From a virus: a DNA stretch of 64,000 nt. The stretch spans positions 16,046-80,045 of the IMG/VR virus record IMGVR_UViG_3300024054_000015; one strand, written 5' to 3'. Below are positions 15,522 through 23,697 of this stretch, in pieces. The position numbers and the translations under genes were made by a program. Position 1 is the first letter of the stretch. Every line of letters starts with the position of its first letter. The notes below the pieces were generated by a model. The model ran no database searches. It saw only the letters and a program-made list of their open reading frames with translations, and was not told where the DNA came from.

Positions 15522-15875
15522 TTACTTGCCAGCGCTTACCAGCATGTAGTAGGCTGTGCCACCAACGGTAGTACCGTTGTTGCCAACGTAGCCGCCAGTG
15601 GTAACGCTTACCACTTGGCCAGCGCTGGCAAGCTTGCGCAATGTGCCGCGCAGTGGTGCCCATACAAGCTTGCCATTGCTGCGCTTGCGCGGCTTAAAGC
15701 CGCAAGCTTGCGCTACTTGGCGCAGTGTGTAGGGCTTACCTGCCTGCAAGCTTGCAAGTACTGCGCTGCCTTGCGGCGCTGCCTGCGCTGTGCTGGCAAG
15801 CGCTGCCTGCAATGCTGCAAGCGCTGCCTGTTGGGGGCTGGTGGTGGTGCTGGTGGTGGTGCTGGTGGTTGCCAT
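15522..15875 (-). CDS. Winged-helix-like protein in a codon-outlier island
   Basis: 117 residues from ATG 15875, with AGGGGT upstream. It starts with a Thr/Ser stretch (ATTSTTTSTTTS) and an Ala/Gln helix. A compact domain follows: LRQVAQACGFKPRKRSNGK as a helix-turn-helix-like unit, LRGTLRKLASAG, and a Gly/Tyr-rich wing. Codon choice is unlike the neighbours: Arg is CGC, Ala GCA/GCG, Ser AGC, and AAGCTT and AGCGCT recur, while flanking genes use AGG and AGA. Its own terminator and this bias suggest recent transfer as a unit. DNA binding is inferred. Confidence 0.7.
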   Translation of the reverse strand: MATTSTTTSTTTSPQQAALAALQAALASTAQAAPQGSAVLASLQAGKPYTLRQVAQACGFKPRKRSNGKLVWAPLRGTLRKLASAGQVVSVTTGGYVGNNGTTVGGTAYYMLVSAGK

Positions 15876-16102
15876 GTGCGTTACCCCTAAGCTGGTGGTG
15901 CAGTACCGTTGCTGCCACATTGGCAGCAACCGGCGTAACAGTGGCAACAACCGCAAGCGCTGTGCCAATGGCGCGCAAAATGGCTACAAGTGGCAGCGCG
16001 CGCGCACATATATGTTGTGTGCGCGCGCCGCCCCTGCCGGTCATTCACCATACAGACTCATAGAAAGTTTGGATAACATGGAAATACGACTATTGGAAAT
16101 AT
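15876..16102. repeat. GC-rich simple-sequence region with palindrome
   Basis: Upstream of the codon-outlier gene, this gap carries the same biased words. It contains GCGCGCGCAC (15998-16007) facing GTGCGCGCGC (16019-16028) around an ATATATG loop. The frames open on the plus strand across it are low-complexity Cys/Ala/Leu and I do not call them. The promoter of the 15522 gene should lie here, but no convincing -10/-35 pair was found. Confidence 0.5.
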
Positions 16103-16141
16103 CTAGACCTCCATACAAGATCCGTTTGTATGGAGATCTAG
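16103..16141 (-). terminator. Hairpin terminator after the DGQHR-like gene
   Basis: A 16-bp stem with one G-T pair joins CTAGACCTCCATACAA (16103-16118) to its complement at 16126-16141 across a 7-base loop. It sits 10 bases beyond the stop of the minus-strand gene at 16152. Confidence 0.75.
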
Positions 16142-16151
16142 GTTAGACTGC

Positions 16152-17402
16152 TCATCCTTGTGACTTGTCCAAGCTTCCAATGTCAATACCCATCAGGTCA
16201 CCAAACACTTCCCCAACCGTTGGACAAGCTGCCAACCTTTCCACTCCATCCTGGTCCTTGATTAGATCAAGGGTGACGTCCTCCTCAGCCAACTTCTTGT
16301 TTTCTGCGAATTTCCACCAGGATTGGACGATTAGGGCGACCCTTTCCTGGAGAAAAGAGCCTCCAGCAGAGTCCATCAGTTCTGATACAGCTTGTATGAG
16401 CAGCTTCATGGACTTGTCGCCAGAAGCGATGGCAGTCCAAAAGCTGCAAGCCTTATCCCACATGTCCCAATTCAGCAAGTCCTCTGTGGGACAGTCGGCC
16501 TGGATGTAGCCTGTGCCCTCGGAGTTCTCCCGCTCGCTGCTACTGGACCCCATGAGGTACAGCAGTGCCGCAGCGTATCCAGGACTGGGATAATACTTGA
16601 GCTTGTCGTCATTTCCATTCTCCTCGTATATGTGCCGCACGCACTCCAGGAGCTTCGGATGGCGTTGGATGAAGTCCAAGCTCTCGGCATGTGTACGCCT
16701 GGGAGCAAAGGCGTTTTCGCTGGCTCCAGTGCGCTGCCAGAGCAGCCTCACAGCATAGTCTGCCATACGGCTGAGCATTTTCAGCTTACGCTTGTCCTTG
16801 GACCTGGAGGCGTCCATGTCTCCAAACAGCCCGGAGGCGTAGATGGCATCCGCCAAGCTACGAGGCTTGCCAGTGTTGATGGTGTTAATGCTTTGGATGT
16901 CTTCACGTACTCCAATGTTGATGAAGCAGTGAATCTTCGGCTCTTCTCCCCAATGGTGGTACTTGTCCGGATTGTTGAGCCATTCCTGCTCAGCCAGCAC
17001 TAAGCCGATTAGGCGATGCTTCCCGTCGATCACTAGGGCTGTGCGGCTGATAATGATCGACTCACCGTTCGCCTCGCCGCCATCGCCGTTCCAGTGCCCA
17101 CCGAGTATTTCGCCCATCCACTGCAAGGCAGTAGCCATATAGAACGGTCGCTGCTTCTCGACGTTAAAGCACTTGGTTGCGACTCCATTGCGGTCCTTCA
17201 GGAGAAATTCTGTGTAGGGCTTGTCGGCGTTGTCCGACTGCTTCCAGCCTAGGAAGGTTCGAGCCTGCTCGGCTGTTAGCCAACCTACCTTCCCCTTGAG
17301 CTCGGGGTAGATCACCTTACGCTCTTTGGGCGGCGCTGGCTCTTTGGACTGCTTCTTGCTCTTAGCCTTGGACTCTTCCAACTTTTCAACAAACTTCGGC
17401 AT
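16152..17402 (-). CDS. ParB/DGQHR-like protein
   Basis: 416 residues from ATG 17402 (MPKFVEKLEES) with AAGGAG upstream; the longer frame is rejected. A Lys-rich tail precedes a domain with ALVIDGKHRLIGLVLAE (DGKHR at 126-130), matching the DGQHR/ParB-like nuclease-fold signature. FINIGVREDIQ and INTGKPRS follow, where family members have a conserved Asn. Related proteins occur in DNA modification (DndB-type) and partition systems. The Gln to Lys change in the motif is unusual. The C-terminal half is helical and unknown. Confidence 0.6.
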   Translation of the reverse strand: MPKFVEKLEESKAKSKKQSKEPAPPKERKVIYPELKGKVGWLTAEQARTFLGWKQSDNADKPYTEFLLKDRNGVATKCFNVEKQRPFYMATALQWMGEILGGHWNGDGGEANGESIIISRTALVIDGKHRLIGLVLAEQEWLNNPDKYHHWGEEPKIHCFINIGVREDIQSINTINTGKPRSLADAIYASGLFGDMDASRSKDKRKLKMLSRMADYAVRLLWQRTGASENAFAPRRTHAESLDFIQRHPKLLECVRHIYEENGNDDKLKYYPSPGYAAALLYLMGSSSSERENSEGTGYIQADCPTEDLLNWDMWDKACSFWTAIASGDKSMKLLIQAVSELMDSAGGSFLQERVALIVQSWWKFAENKKLAEEDVTLDLIKDQDGVERLAACPTVGEVFGDLMGIDIGSLDKSQG

Positions 17403-17412
17403 GTGTTGCTCC

Positions 17413-17745
17413 TTAACCAAAATCAACTGCACTAGGTACAAACTGTTCCCTTTCGTCCAACTCTTCCTGAGGAACATCCTCAGGTTCTACTGGCTGTGCT
17501 GAAAGCGTTCTCCTTTCTTTGAGTTCTTCTTTTGTCAGGTACTGCCATCCACATAGACCCTCGTCTAGTTCTGGGGCTTCGTGGTTGGCAGTAGAGGTAC
17601 TAATGACCTTAATACCTATCCCTTTAGTAGTCCCACGGCCATTAGACCGTACGATGTGGTCCTCACTAGACCACCCTGCGCGAATTTTCGCAGTTTCCTG
17701 GGCAATTTCTTCCTCTGTGGGAAGATAGGGTGTAGCCCTCGGCAT
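17413..17745 (-). CDS. Unknown acidic protein, 110 aa, first gene of the minus operon
   Basis: AAAGGAGG stands 7 bases before ATG 17745. The protein starts MPRATPYLPTEEEIAQE and ends in a Pro/Glu-rich tail, likely disordered. It is the promoter-proximal gene of the long minus-strand operon, 45 bases from the -10 box at 17790. Confidence 0.7.
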   Translation of the reverse strand: MPRATPYLPTEEEIAQETAKIRAGWSSEDHIVRSNGRGTTKGIGIKVISTSTANHEAPELDEGLCGWQYLTKEELKERRTLSAQPVEPEDVPQEELDEREQFVPSAVDFG

Positions 17746-17789
17746 TTGGAACCTCCTTTAGTTGCTGGCTGTTGTTCCAAGTATGCCTA

Positions 17790-17818
17790 ATTATACACAA
17801 CTATTTATGTTTTAACAA
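17790..17818 (-). promoter_or_regulatory. Sigma70-type promoter of the minus operon
   Basis: On the minus strand TTGTTA (17813-17818) and a perfect TATAAT (17790-17795) are separated by exactly 17 bases. The region is AT-rich and divergent. Transcription would start about 35 bases before the first gene's ATG and read the 13.7-kb operon. Confidence 0.75.
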
Positions 17819-17985
17819 TAACCCCTTTGGGTGGGGCTAACAAGCAGTTCGGATCTACTTTGGATCTTCTTTAACTCTTACTCTAATAATATAATAATAA
17901 AATAATAAGAATACTGACCCATTGTAAGTATAGTGGAGAATGCCGCAAGTGCAAGGCCCGAGGCCGCGAATGGTGTGCGGCTCCC
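17819..17985. other. Divergent intergenic region
   Basis: There is no gene here. It holds CCCC/GGGG-flanked CCCCTTTGGGTGGGG, an AT-rich run of TAATAATATAATAATAA around 17885-17905 that could ease DNA opening, and a GC-rich stretch near 17950. I see no iterons and do not claim an origin. Confidence 0.4.
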
Positions 17986-18014
17986 TTGCAAAAGCCTTAT
18001 TTATGCTTTAACAT
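17986..18014 (+). promoter_or_regulatory. Candidate promoter placing +1 at a start codon
   Basis: TTGCAA (17986-17991), a 17-base spacer and TAACAT (18009-18014) match sigma70 boxes at 4 of 6 each. The expected start of transcription is at or next to GTG 18021, which has no usable ribosome site, so the mRNA may be leaderless. Confidence 0.45.
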
Positions 18015-18020
18015 AAAGGT

Positions 18021-18593
18021 GTGGCACCTTACCCTTCTCTTCAGAAAGTTGCGGCGATGCGGGAAGAATTCGAAAGGATGATTGAGTTAGGCAAATGCGG
18101 GTACAAGCTCGCAGTCCTCAAGATTGTTAGACCAGACACCGATCCCGAGTACACCTACCAGTTAAGGCTGGATGGGCTGCGCTATGGGCAGTTCGGCATT
18201 GTGCAGGAGGATGAGATCTTCTACGTGGTCCACGTGGGCTCGGGCAGAGTTTGCGGTGAGTTCACAGTTATTGAGACTGCTGAGCGTGAGGTTTTTCTTC
18301 TCAGAAAATTGACCGACTGGAGGAAGGTTGGCTGGAGTGACAATGAGAAGTTTCTAAAGAGTCCTTTCCGCTTCATCTGTGCTGAAGCTGCGGAGTATTG
18401 TGTAGGTCTGGACAAGCCATTTGACAGACTCGCCAAGGCTGTGAAGGCCGCTCTCCCTAAGACTAAGGAAGAGATCGTGGAAGAGTTTGCATTTGAGCTA
18501 CAGTCCACTCCATTCGGGGATGATGAGGAATTTGTACCTCCCAAGCGGTCTGAAGCCAAGAAAGACGATGGCTGGGGGCATACTATTACATAG
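18021..18593 (+). CDS. Unknown protein, 190 aa
   Basis: The frame opens with GTG 18021 at the predicted transcript start. In-frame ATGs at 18057 and 18078 are alternatives, and none has a strong ribosome site. The first half has paired strands (YKLAVLKIVRP, TYQLRLDGLRYGQFGIV, IFYVVHVGSG). The second half is helical with an acidic-basic tail. First gene of the plus-strand early/middle region. No family recognised. Confidence 0.7.
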   Translation: MAPYPSLQKVAAMREEFERMIELGKCGYKLAVLKIVRPDTDPEYTYQLRLDGLRYGQFGIVQEDEIFYVVHVGSGRVCGEFTVIETAEREVFLLRKLTDWRKVGWSDNEKFLKSPFRFICAEAAEYCVGLDKPFDRLAKAVKAALPKTKEEIVEEFAFELQSTPFGDDEEFVPPKRSEAKKDDGWGHTIT

Positions 18594-18641
18594 TGGCGGC
18601 GGCGGGCTTGCCTTATTACTGTTTGTGGTTACTATACTAAT

Positions 18642-18857
18642 ATGGCACATAAATACAGCAATTATCGTGGTCGTCCAAGGAAGTATCCATGGAAGACCTG
18701 GTTCAAAAACTCTGTGACCCATTTGGTTCGTGGTAAGGACTACCAGTGTGAACCTTATAGTCTGGCTATACAGATACGCAGGATGTCTAACATCCTGGAC
18801 ATTCCAGTTACGGTCTCCGTACATGCAGAGCGGGTGACCATTACGAGGTTGAAATGA
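18642..18857 (+). CDS. Small basic protein, possible DNA binding, 71 aa
   Basis: No ribosome site precedes ATG 18642, but TATACT lies just upstream. The basic start (YSNYRGRPRKYPWK) resembles an AT-hook, and the end is beta-rich. It overlaps the HNH gene by ATGA, which supports it being translated. Confidence 0.6.
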   Translation: MAHKYSNYRGRPRKYPWKTWFKNSVTHLVRGKDYQCEPYSLAIQIRRMSNILDIPVTVSVHAERVTITRLK

Positions 18858-19318
18858 ACTACACAGAGAAAGACTTAAAAAGGTTCTGGAGCAGAGTCAA
18901 CAAGTCTGGACCTGTTCATCCAGTTCATGGAACCTGTTGGAATTGGAAGACTTGGGATGGACGTAACTTCTATCACTATGGTGACTTCTTCTGCCAGGGA
19001 AGAATCTACAGGGCTCACAGGTTTTGCTGGGAGCTCCTTGTTGGACCAATTCCAGAAGGACTTATCGTCTGTCACAAGTGCGATAACGGAGGTTGTGTTA
19101 AGCCTAGTCATTTGTTCCTTGGCACTTACCAAGACAATATGACTGACGCCTCTGTTAAGGGTAGGATGAAAAGTCCTAAAGCTAAATTGAACAAGACTCA
19201 GGTTAGAAGAGTGAGGCAGGGTAAGGAATCCTTGGCCAAGCTGGCTAGGGAGTTTGGAATAACTGTTCCGGCGTTGATTCAAGTGAGAAAGAGAACTACT
19301 TACAAGTGGGTGAAATAA
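18854..19318 (+). CDS. Free-standing HNH homing endonuclease
   Basis: 154 residues. The core RAHRFCWELLVGPIPEG, VCHKCDNGGCVKPSHL and NMTD is the HNH_3-type fold: His for base activation, CxxC zinc pair, Asn and second His for metal. The last 45 residues are basic with a helix-turn-helix (LAREFGITVPALIQV) for target choice. Similar to the gene at 35139-35684 (about half the core residues shared). Such genes spread by cutting unoccupied sites. It sits between small genes without disturbing them. Confidence 0.85.
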   Translation: MNYTEKDLKRFWSRVNKSGPVHPVHGTCWNWKTWDGRNFYHYGDFFCQGRIYRAHRFCWELLVGPIPEGLIVCHKCDNGGCVKPSHLFLGTYQDNMTDASVKGRMKSPKAKLNKTQVRRVRQGKESLAKLAREFGITVPALIQVRKRTTYKWVK

Positions 19319-19818
19319 TGCCTAAGCTCCCTATTCCTATAGTCATTAAACCTGAACCTTGGTTCATTGGAGTAGATCCAGGTCAGTCTGGAGGAATCGC
19401 TGTAGTCTCTTTCAGTGTAAAGTGTGAGTACCTTTTCAAAATGCCTGAGACAGAGCAGGGCATTTGGGAGCTCTTTAGAGACCTATCAGTTGCATGTGAG
19501 TGTCGTGCTGTGATAGAGAAGGTTCACGCCATGCCTAAGCAGGGTGTATCATCCACATTCAAGTTTGGCTGTGGATATGGTGGGCTTAGGATGGCTCTAA
19601 CTGGAAACCTAATTCCATTTGAGGAGGTTTCTCCACAGACTTGGCAGAAGCAAATGGGTATCCGTCCTCGAGCAAAGACGGAGAGCAAGAACGATCACAA
19701 AAACAAGCTCTTAGCAGCCGCCCAGCGACTATTTCCTGGACCGAGAATTACCAAGGCTACTGCTGATGCTCTATTGCTGGCGGAATACCTGCGTCGTGAG
19801 TACAGGGGAGTCATGTAA
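19318..19818 (+). CDS. RuvC-like Holliday junction resolvase
   Basis: 166 residues from ATG 19318, overlapping the HNH stop as TAATG. The RNase H-fold is shown by FIGVDPGQSGGIAVV (D20), AVIEKVHAMP (Glu on strand 4) and KATADALLLAEY (the C-terminal Asp helix). Phage RuvC-type enzymes clear branched DNA before packaging. Followed with overlap by the UDG gene. Confidence 0.85.
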   Translation: MPKLPIPIVIKPEPWFIGVDPGQSGGIAVVSFSVKCEYLFKMPETEQGIWELFRDLSVACECRAVIEKVHAMPKQGVSSTFKFGCGYGGLRMALTGNLIPFEEVSPQTWQKQMGIRPRAKTESKNDHKNKLLAAAQRLFPGPRITKATADALLLAEYLRREYRGVM

Positions 19819-20387
19819 TGCCTAGAGTTGGCGATACTCCTTGGCAACGCTTTAAGCTCAAGTGGTCTGACTGTACGCAGTGTGAACTGTGTCAGGTACG
19901 GAAGAAGATCGTGCTGTGTCGTGGCAGTATCCCCTGTGATGTACTCCTGATTGGTGAAGCTCCTGGAGCCAGCGAAGACGTAATAGGTCAACCGTTCGTT
20001 GGACCTGCCGGTCACTTGTTGGATGAGCAGGTAGAGAATGTCATGAAGAACCTGGACTTCCCAGAGATCAGCTTCTGCTTCACCAACCTAGTATGCTGTA
20101 TCCCCAAGGTTCATGGCCGAAAGATCACTGAACCTATGGAGGAGCATGTGGACTCCTGCCAGCAGAGGAGGCTCGAGTTCATCCAGTTGTGCCAGCCTAA
20201 GATTATAGTCTCTGTTGGAGACTTGGCCTACAAGTACCTGGAGAGGGATGAGTTGGAAACCGTTAAGATCACTCATCCTGCGGCAATCCTCAGGGCTGAG
20301 GTTGTAAGGCAAGGACTTATGTATCAGAAAGTGGTGGTAACTCTAGAAAACGCCATAAGGGATCTGTTAGATGGACAAGTTCATTGA
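19818..20387 (+). CDS. Uracil-DNA glycosylase, family 4/5-like with Fe-S cysteines
   Basis: 189 residues; GGGGAG lies 9 bases before ATG 19818. CTQCELC (C19, C22), and C93/C94 or C114, could ligate a 4Fe-4S cluster. Motif A is GEAPGASEDVIGQPFVG (46-62), and THPAA (152-156) stands for motif B. This group excises uracil or related bases. In a phage that probably carries a modified uracil it may police misincorporated dU, or act in nucleotide or modification chemistry. The start overlaps the resolvase stop. Confidence 0.85.
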   Translation: MPRVGDTPWQRFKLKWSDCTQCELCQVRKKIVLCRGSIPCDVLLIGEAPGASEDVIGQPFVGPAGHLLDEQVENVMKNLDFPEISFCFTNLVCCIPKVHGRKITEPMEEHVDSCQQRRLEFIQLCQPKIIVSVGDLAYKYLERDELETVKITHPAAILRAEVVRQGLMYQKVVVTLENAIRDLLDGQVH

Positions 20388-20553
20388 GTTAATGATGGAA
20401 CCCGAACCGGAGTTGGTTAGGGAACAGTTGGAAATGCGTCGTGAGAGGTTCTTACCAGTTACACAGGAGCAGTTAGATGCCCAAGCTCGCCAGCAAGCTG
20501 AAGAAGATTCAAGAAGAAAGGCCGAAAGGCCCAGTCTGGCAGGGTCCATGTGA
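20371..20553 (+). CDS. Small charged protein overlapping two genes, 60 aa
   Basis: AAGGGA precedes ATG 20371. Met-Asp-Lys-Phe-Ile, then a Glu/Arg/Gln helix. It overlaps the UDG end by 17 bases and the nuclease start by 77 bases in another frame. The ribosome site of the nuclease is inside this ORF, so its translation may open that start. Real but low information. Confidence 0.5.
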   Translation: MDKFIELMMEPEPELVREQLEMRRERFLPVTQEQLDAQARQQAEEDSRRKAERPSLAGSM

Positions 20554-21595
20554 TCCTGGTCCCAATGGAGGAGTAACACAATCGTTACTCAACTCCTTTC
20601 TGGTGTGTCGGGAAAGGTTCAGAATCAAGTACATGGAGGGACTCCAGATACCGGATGACTTCAACCACCGGCTTGAGTATGGAAACATGTGGCACGCCTG
20701 TGAGGAAGGCTTGGCTGCAAAAGACAAGGATCCCTTCGAAAGACTCACAAAGCTGGTCGTGGAACTCTGTGAGAAGTATCCACTTAAGAAGGCTGATATC
20801 ATCCACTGGTACGAGATCTGTAGGATCCAGTTTCCAGTGTACCAAGCCTTCTGGGCTGAACACGAGGATACAGACAATCTCAGACCCGTTGCTCAAGAGC
20901 TTACGTTTAGGGTAGGCTTTCTACTGCCCAAAGGCAGGAAGGTCTGGCTGCGAGGCAAGTTCGACTCCATCGACAGAATTGGAACTAAGGTCTGGCTGCA
21001 AGAGAACAAGACCAAAGGAGACATTGACTCTGCTCTCATGCAGCGGCAGTTGTCGTTCGATCTGCAGACCATGCTATACCTCACAGCTATGCACAGTCAG
21101 GCGTGGACTGGTGAGGATGGAGCGCACTATGCTCCATCAGAGGTTGCCGGCGTCCGCTACAACGTGATCCGTAGACCTCTCAGCGGTGGTAAGGGTAGTA
21201 TCCGCCAAAAGAAGAACCAAACTTCTGAGGAGTTCTACCAGGAACTTGGTGAGTTGATCAAGAGTGCTACTGGCCCAGAGTGGGGAGTATTACCAAGAGA
21301 GCATTTCTTCTTCATGCGGTGGAAGGTGGCTGTAACCAATGCGGATATAGTCGCCTATGTGCAGCACTTCCTGATCCCAGTCCTGGAGATGTTGTGTGAC
21401 TGGTATGAGGAGCAGGTGGAGTTAAAGGAAATGAACCTTCGGCCCTTCGATGGTCATCACCACTTTAGGACACCTTATGGAATCTACTCTCCACTGTATG
21501 ATGGGAAGCCCACAGACGTGGATGAGTTTCTTTCTTCAGGGAGTACCGTAGGTCTTGTGAGAACCGAAAAGTTGTTTAAGGAGTTAGCAGAATGA
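20477..21595 (+). CDS. PD-(D/E)XK nuclease, RecB/Cas4-like
   Basis: 372 residues from ATG 20477 with AGGAG 8 bases upstream. An N-terminal SLLNSFLVCRERF helix and YGNMWHACEEGL (His of the RecB motif) precede RGKFDSIDRIG (Asp) and WLQENKTKG (E-x-K), then RQLSFDLQTMLYL (the Q-x-x-x-Y-like motif). This order fits RecB/AddB/Cas4-type exonucleases in phage recombination modules. The next genes encode a RecA-fold ATPase and an SSB-like protein. Confidence 0.85.
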   Translation: MPKLASKLKKIQEERPKGPVWQGPCDPGPNGGVTQSLLNSFLVCRERFRIKYMEGLQIPDDFNHRLEYGNMWHACEEGLAAKDKDPFERLTKLVVELCEKYPLKKADIIHWYEICRIQFPVYQAFWAEHEDTDNLRPVAQELTFRVGFLLPKGRKVWLRGKFDSIDRIGTKVWLQENKTKGDIDSALMQRQLSFDLQTMLYLTAMHSQAWTGEDGAHYAPSEVAGVRYNVIRRPLSGGKGSIRQKKNQTSEEFYQELGELIKSATGPEWGVLPREHFFFMRWKVAVTNADIVAYVQHFLIPVLEMLCDWYEEQVELKEMNLRPFDGHHHFRTPYGIYSPLYDGKPTDVDEFLSSGSTVGLVRTEKLFKELAE

Positions 21596-21822
21596 GTAAG
21601 AGAGTCAGTTCTTGGTGGCCCTATCTTCAAGCAGTGGTCTGGGGGATTGGGATTCTGGAAGTGTTGATCTTGTCACTTGAGGAAAATGAGAATGCCGTCG
21701 GTTCAGAAACAAACAGTGGGTCAAAGGCCAGTAGCAAGCGGAGTCCTCGGAAGAATCGTACCCGTAAGCAGCTTGTCAAAGGGGATGAAGCTGTTGGTGT
21801 ACGGAAGAGGAAAAACGGGTAA
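21592..21822 (+). CDS. Small membrane-anchored basic protein, overlapping ORF, 76 aa
   Basis: AAGGAG lies 8 bases before ATG 21592, which overlaps the nuclease stop. Residues 9-28 form one membrane segment (YLQAVVWGIGILEVLIL), and the rest is Lys/Arg/Ser-rich. The last 131 bases overlap the ATPase gene in another frame. Either it is a true overlapping gene or the ribosome site serves re-initiation at 21692. Confidence 0.45.
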   Translation: MSKRVSSWWPYLQAVVWGIGILEVLILSLEENENAVGSETNSGSKASSKRSPRKNRTRKQLVKGDEAVGVRKRKNG

Positions 21823-22519
21823 GACCCGTCTGTTCTCCACGTTTCCAAAGCCTGCTCTACTGGTAGGTACTGAGGATGGAACCAACAGTATCGCCGACGT
21901 GAAGGGCCTGGACTTTATCTACCTCAGGGAAAGCTCTGAGTTGGATGAAGTTTGTACGATGCTCAAGAGTGGCAAGTACAAGTCCGTAGGCTTGGACACG
22001 GCAGGTGGATTGCAGGACTTGATCCTCAAGGAAGTGTTGGGTTTGGATAACGTACCTGTTCAGCGTAGCTGGGGAATGGCCCAGCAACGTGATTGGGGTA
22101 CAGTTGGTGTCCAACTCAAGGAACGGCTACGCAGGTTGCTAGACCTAGCTGATGCTGGTATAATGGATGTAATGGTCATCGCTCACGAAAGAAACTTCAA
22201 CGATGAGGGTGGTAGTGAGCTCATGACCCCCACAGTAGGTGCTGCCCTCAGTCCTTCTGCTGCCGGTTGGCTTAATGGAGCCACCGACTACATCTGTCAA
22301 ACTTTTATCAAGGAAGCCACCCAGACAACTACACAAAAGGTGGCGGGAAAGGAGATTAGCCAAACGAAGAAGACGGGCAAGGCTGAGTATTGCCTTAGAA
22401 TTGGAGCCCATCCTGTGTATATTACAGGGTTCAGGGTAAGAAAGTCTGCCCAACAGTTGCCTGACATGATTGTGGACCCCAGCTACGAGAAGATTCGCAA
22501 ACTCATTGACGTTTCTTGA
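21692..22519 (+). CDS. RecA-fold ATPase, Sak4-like recombination protein
   Basis: 275 residues from ATG 21692, placed by GAGG 9 bases upstream. Walker A is GRGKTGKT (38-45), SVGLDTAGGL is the Walker B strand, and a VMVIAHERN strand ends in the sensor position. Phage Sak4 and related AAA_24 proteins are single-domain RecA-like annealing factors that work with an SSB. The neighbours (RecB-type nuclease before, SSB-like protein after) fit that module. Confidence 0.8.
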   Translation: MPSVQKQTVGQRPVASGVLGRIVPVSSLSKGMKLLVYGRGKTGKTRLFSTFPKPALLVGTEDGTNSIADVKGLDFIYLRESSELDEVCTMLKSGKYKSVGLDTAGGLQDLILKEVLGLDNVPVQRSWGMAQQRDWGTVGVQLKERLRRLLDLADAGIMDVMVIAHERNFNDEGGSELMTPTVGAALSPSAAGWLNGATDYICQTFIKEATQTTTQKVAGKEISQTKKTGKAEYCLRIGAHPVYITGFRVRKSAQQLPDMIVDPSYEKIRKLIDVS

Positions 22520-22533
22520 GAAAGGAACCCTGT

Positions 22534-23697
22534 ATGGCGAAGAAAGTGACGAAGAGTTCGTTCGCGGAGCGCTTGGCTCAGGCTCACGAGGAGCATAAGG
22601 GAGACGAAACACGAGTAGGAAGTGGTGGAGATCTGCCGCCCGGTATCGATCAGGGAGTAGCACGGCTGGTCGATGTCAAGGTTGGCACCTTCCAGAAGGG
22701 TGACAATAAGGGGCAACCGTTCTTCATGGCTGCTGGAACTGTGCTGGAACCTGACACCATCACAGTGGTTGACCAGAAGACAAAGAAGTCTCGCGTGATC
22801 CACGTCAAGGGCTTGCGTACCCAGATTGGGCCGGAACCCATCTGTGATACAACCGCCAAGAAGACTGGCGTGGTGACTTCCTTGTCGGACCATTGGGATC
22901 GCGTGCTCAACCACTTGCGGTTGTTGGGAATCGATACTAAAACTATTTCTCCAGAAGATGTGATCGCGGAGGCTGAAAATGGTGAGTTTAGCTCTGGTGC
23001 TGTGTTGGAAGCACTTCTGGAAGCTGCTCCGACATTTCGTTTCCGTACTTGGCAGGGCAAGCCTAGTGCAGAGTACCCCGATCCGCGTGTGAACCACGAT
23101 TGGCGAGGGGCCTTTGACTACAGCGAGAATGGAGACGGGGATGCTGTGCAAGACTCCTCTGGGGAAAAGCCTAAGTGGGAGTCGGATGCTGAGGCTGAGG
23201 CCGGGGCCACAGAGGAAGAGGCACCCGTAGAGGAAGAGCCTGAAACCGAAGCTACTGAAGAGCCTGAAGAGGATGAGAAGGTGGACTACCTCGCCTTGGC
23301 AAAGCTGGCTGATGCTGGCAAGCCCAAGAAGGAAGCCCTGGCAGCAGCCAAGACCTTGTCTGATCACGCCAAGATGCTTGGAATCGAGGGAGCTGAGGAC
23401 ATGGCTTCCTGGGTAGAGGTGGCCGAGGCAATCGTAGCAGAGGAGCAGCCCGAGGCCGAGGAAGAGGAGGAAGAGCCTCAGGAGGAGGAAGAGTACCAGG
23501 AAGAGCCTGAGGAGTGGGCACCCTCTGAGGGCGAAGTGTGCTACCTCAGCAACGGAGCTAAGAAGGCTCCCACTGAGTGTGAGATTGTCAAGGTGTACGG
23601 CAAGGTTCAGAAGGCCGACATCAAGCGTTTGGACACCAAGAAGATTATCAAGGGTGTTCCATTCGCGAAGCTGGGGCCGGATGAGATTCCGTTCTAA
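22534..23697 (+). CDS. SSB-like protein with acidic tail ending DEIPF
   Basis: 387 residues from ATG 22534 (MAKKVTKSSF) with AAAGGA upstream. Residues 25-190 are strand-rich and may hold an OB-fold (VARLVDVKVGTFQKGDNKG, FFMAAGTVLE). Then comes a ~60-residue Glu-rich run, a small helical domain, a second Glu-rich run and a final domain. The last residues GPDEIPF copy the protein-docking tip of bacterial SSB (DDDIPF). I infer a single-strand binding protein. Its large acidic linkers are unlike classical SSB. A terminator follows. Confidence 0.6.
   Translation: MAKKVTKSSFAERLAQAHEEHKGDETRVGSGGDLPPGIDQGVARLVDVKVGTFQKGDNKGQPFFMAAGTVLEPDTITVVDQKTKKSRVIHVKGLRTQIGPEPICDTTAKKTGVVTSLSDHWDRVLNHLRLLGIDTKTISPEDVIAEAENGEFSSGAVLEALLEAAPTFRFRTWQGKPSAEYPDPRVNHDWRGAFDYSENGDGDAVQDSSGEKPKWESDAEAEAGATEEEAPVEEEPETEATEEPEEDEKVDYLALAKLADAGKPKKEALAAAKTLSDHAKMLGIEGAEDMASWVEVAEAIVAEEQPEAEEEEEEPQEEEEYQEEPEEWAPSEGEVCYLSNGAKKAPTECEIVKVYGKVQKADIKRLDTKKIIKGVPFAKLGPDEIPF

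Noticed and set aside
15725-16146. Cys/Ala/Leu-rich ORFs on the plus strand at 15.7-16.1 kb
   Set aside because: Low-complexity readings of the biased island; the minus-strand gene at 15522-15875 explains the sequence better.
17880-17910. Replication origin in the AT-rich divergent region
   Set aside because: No iterons or initiator sites are visible; AT-richness alone is not enough.
22483-23367. 294-codon minus-strand ORF opposite the SSB-like gene
   Set aside because: Composition mirrors the Glu-rich and Lys-rich codons of the true gene; no ribosome site and opposite to the operon direction.
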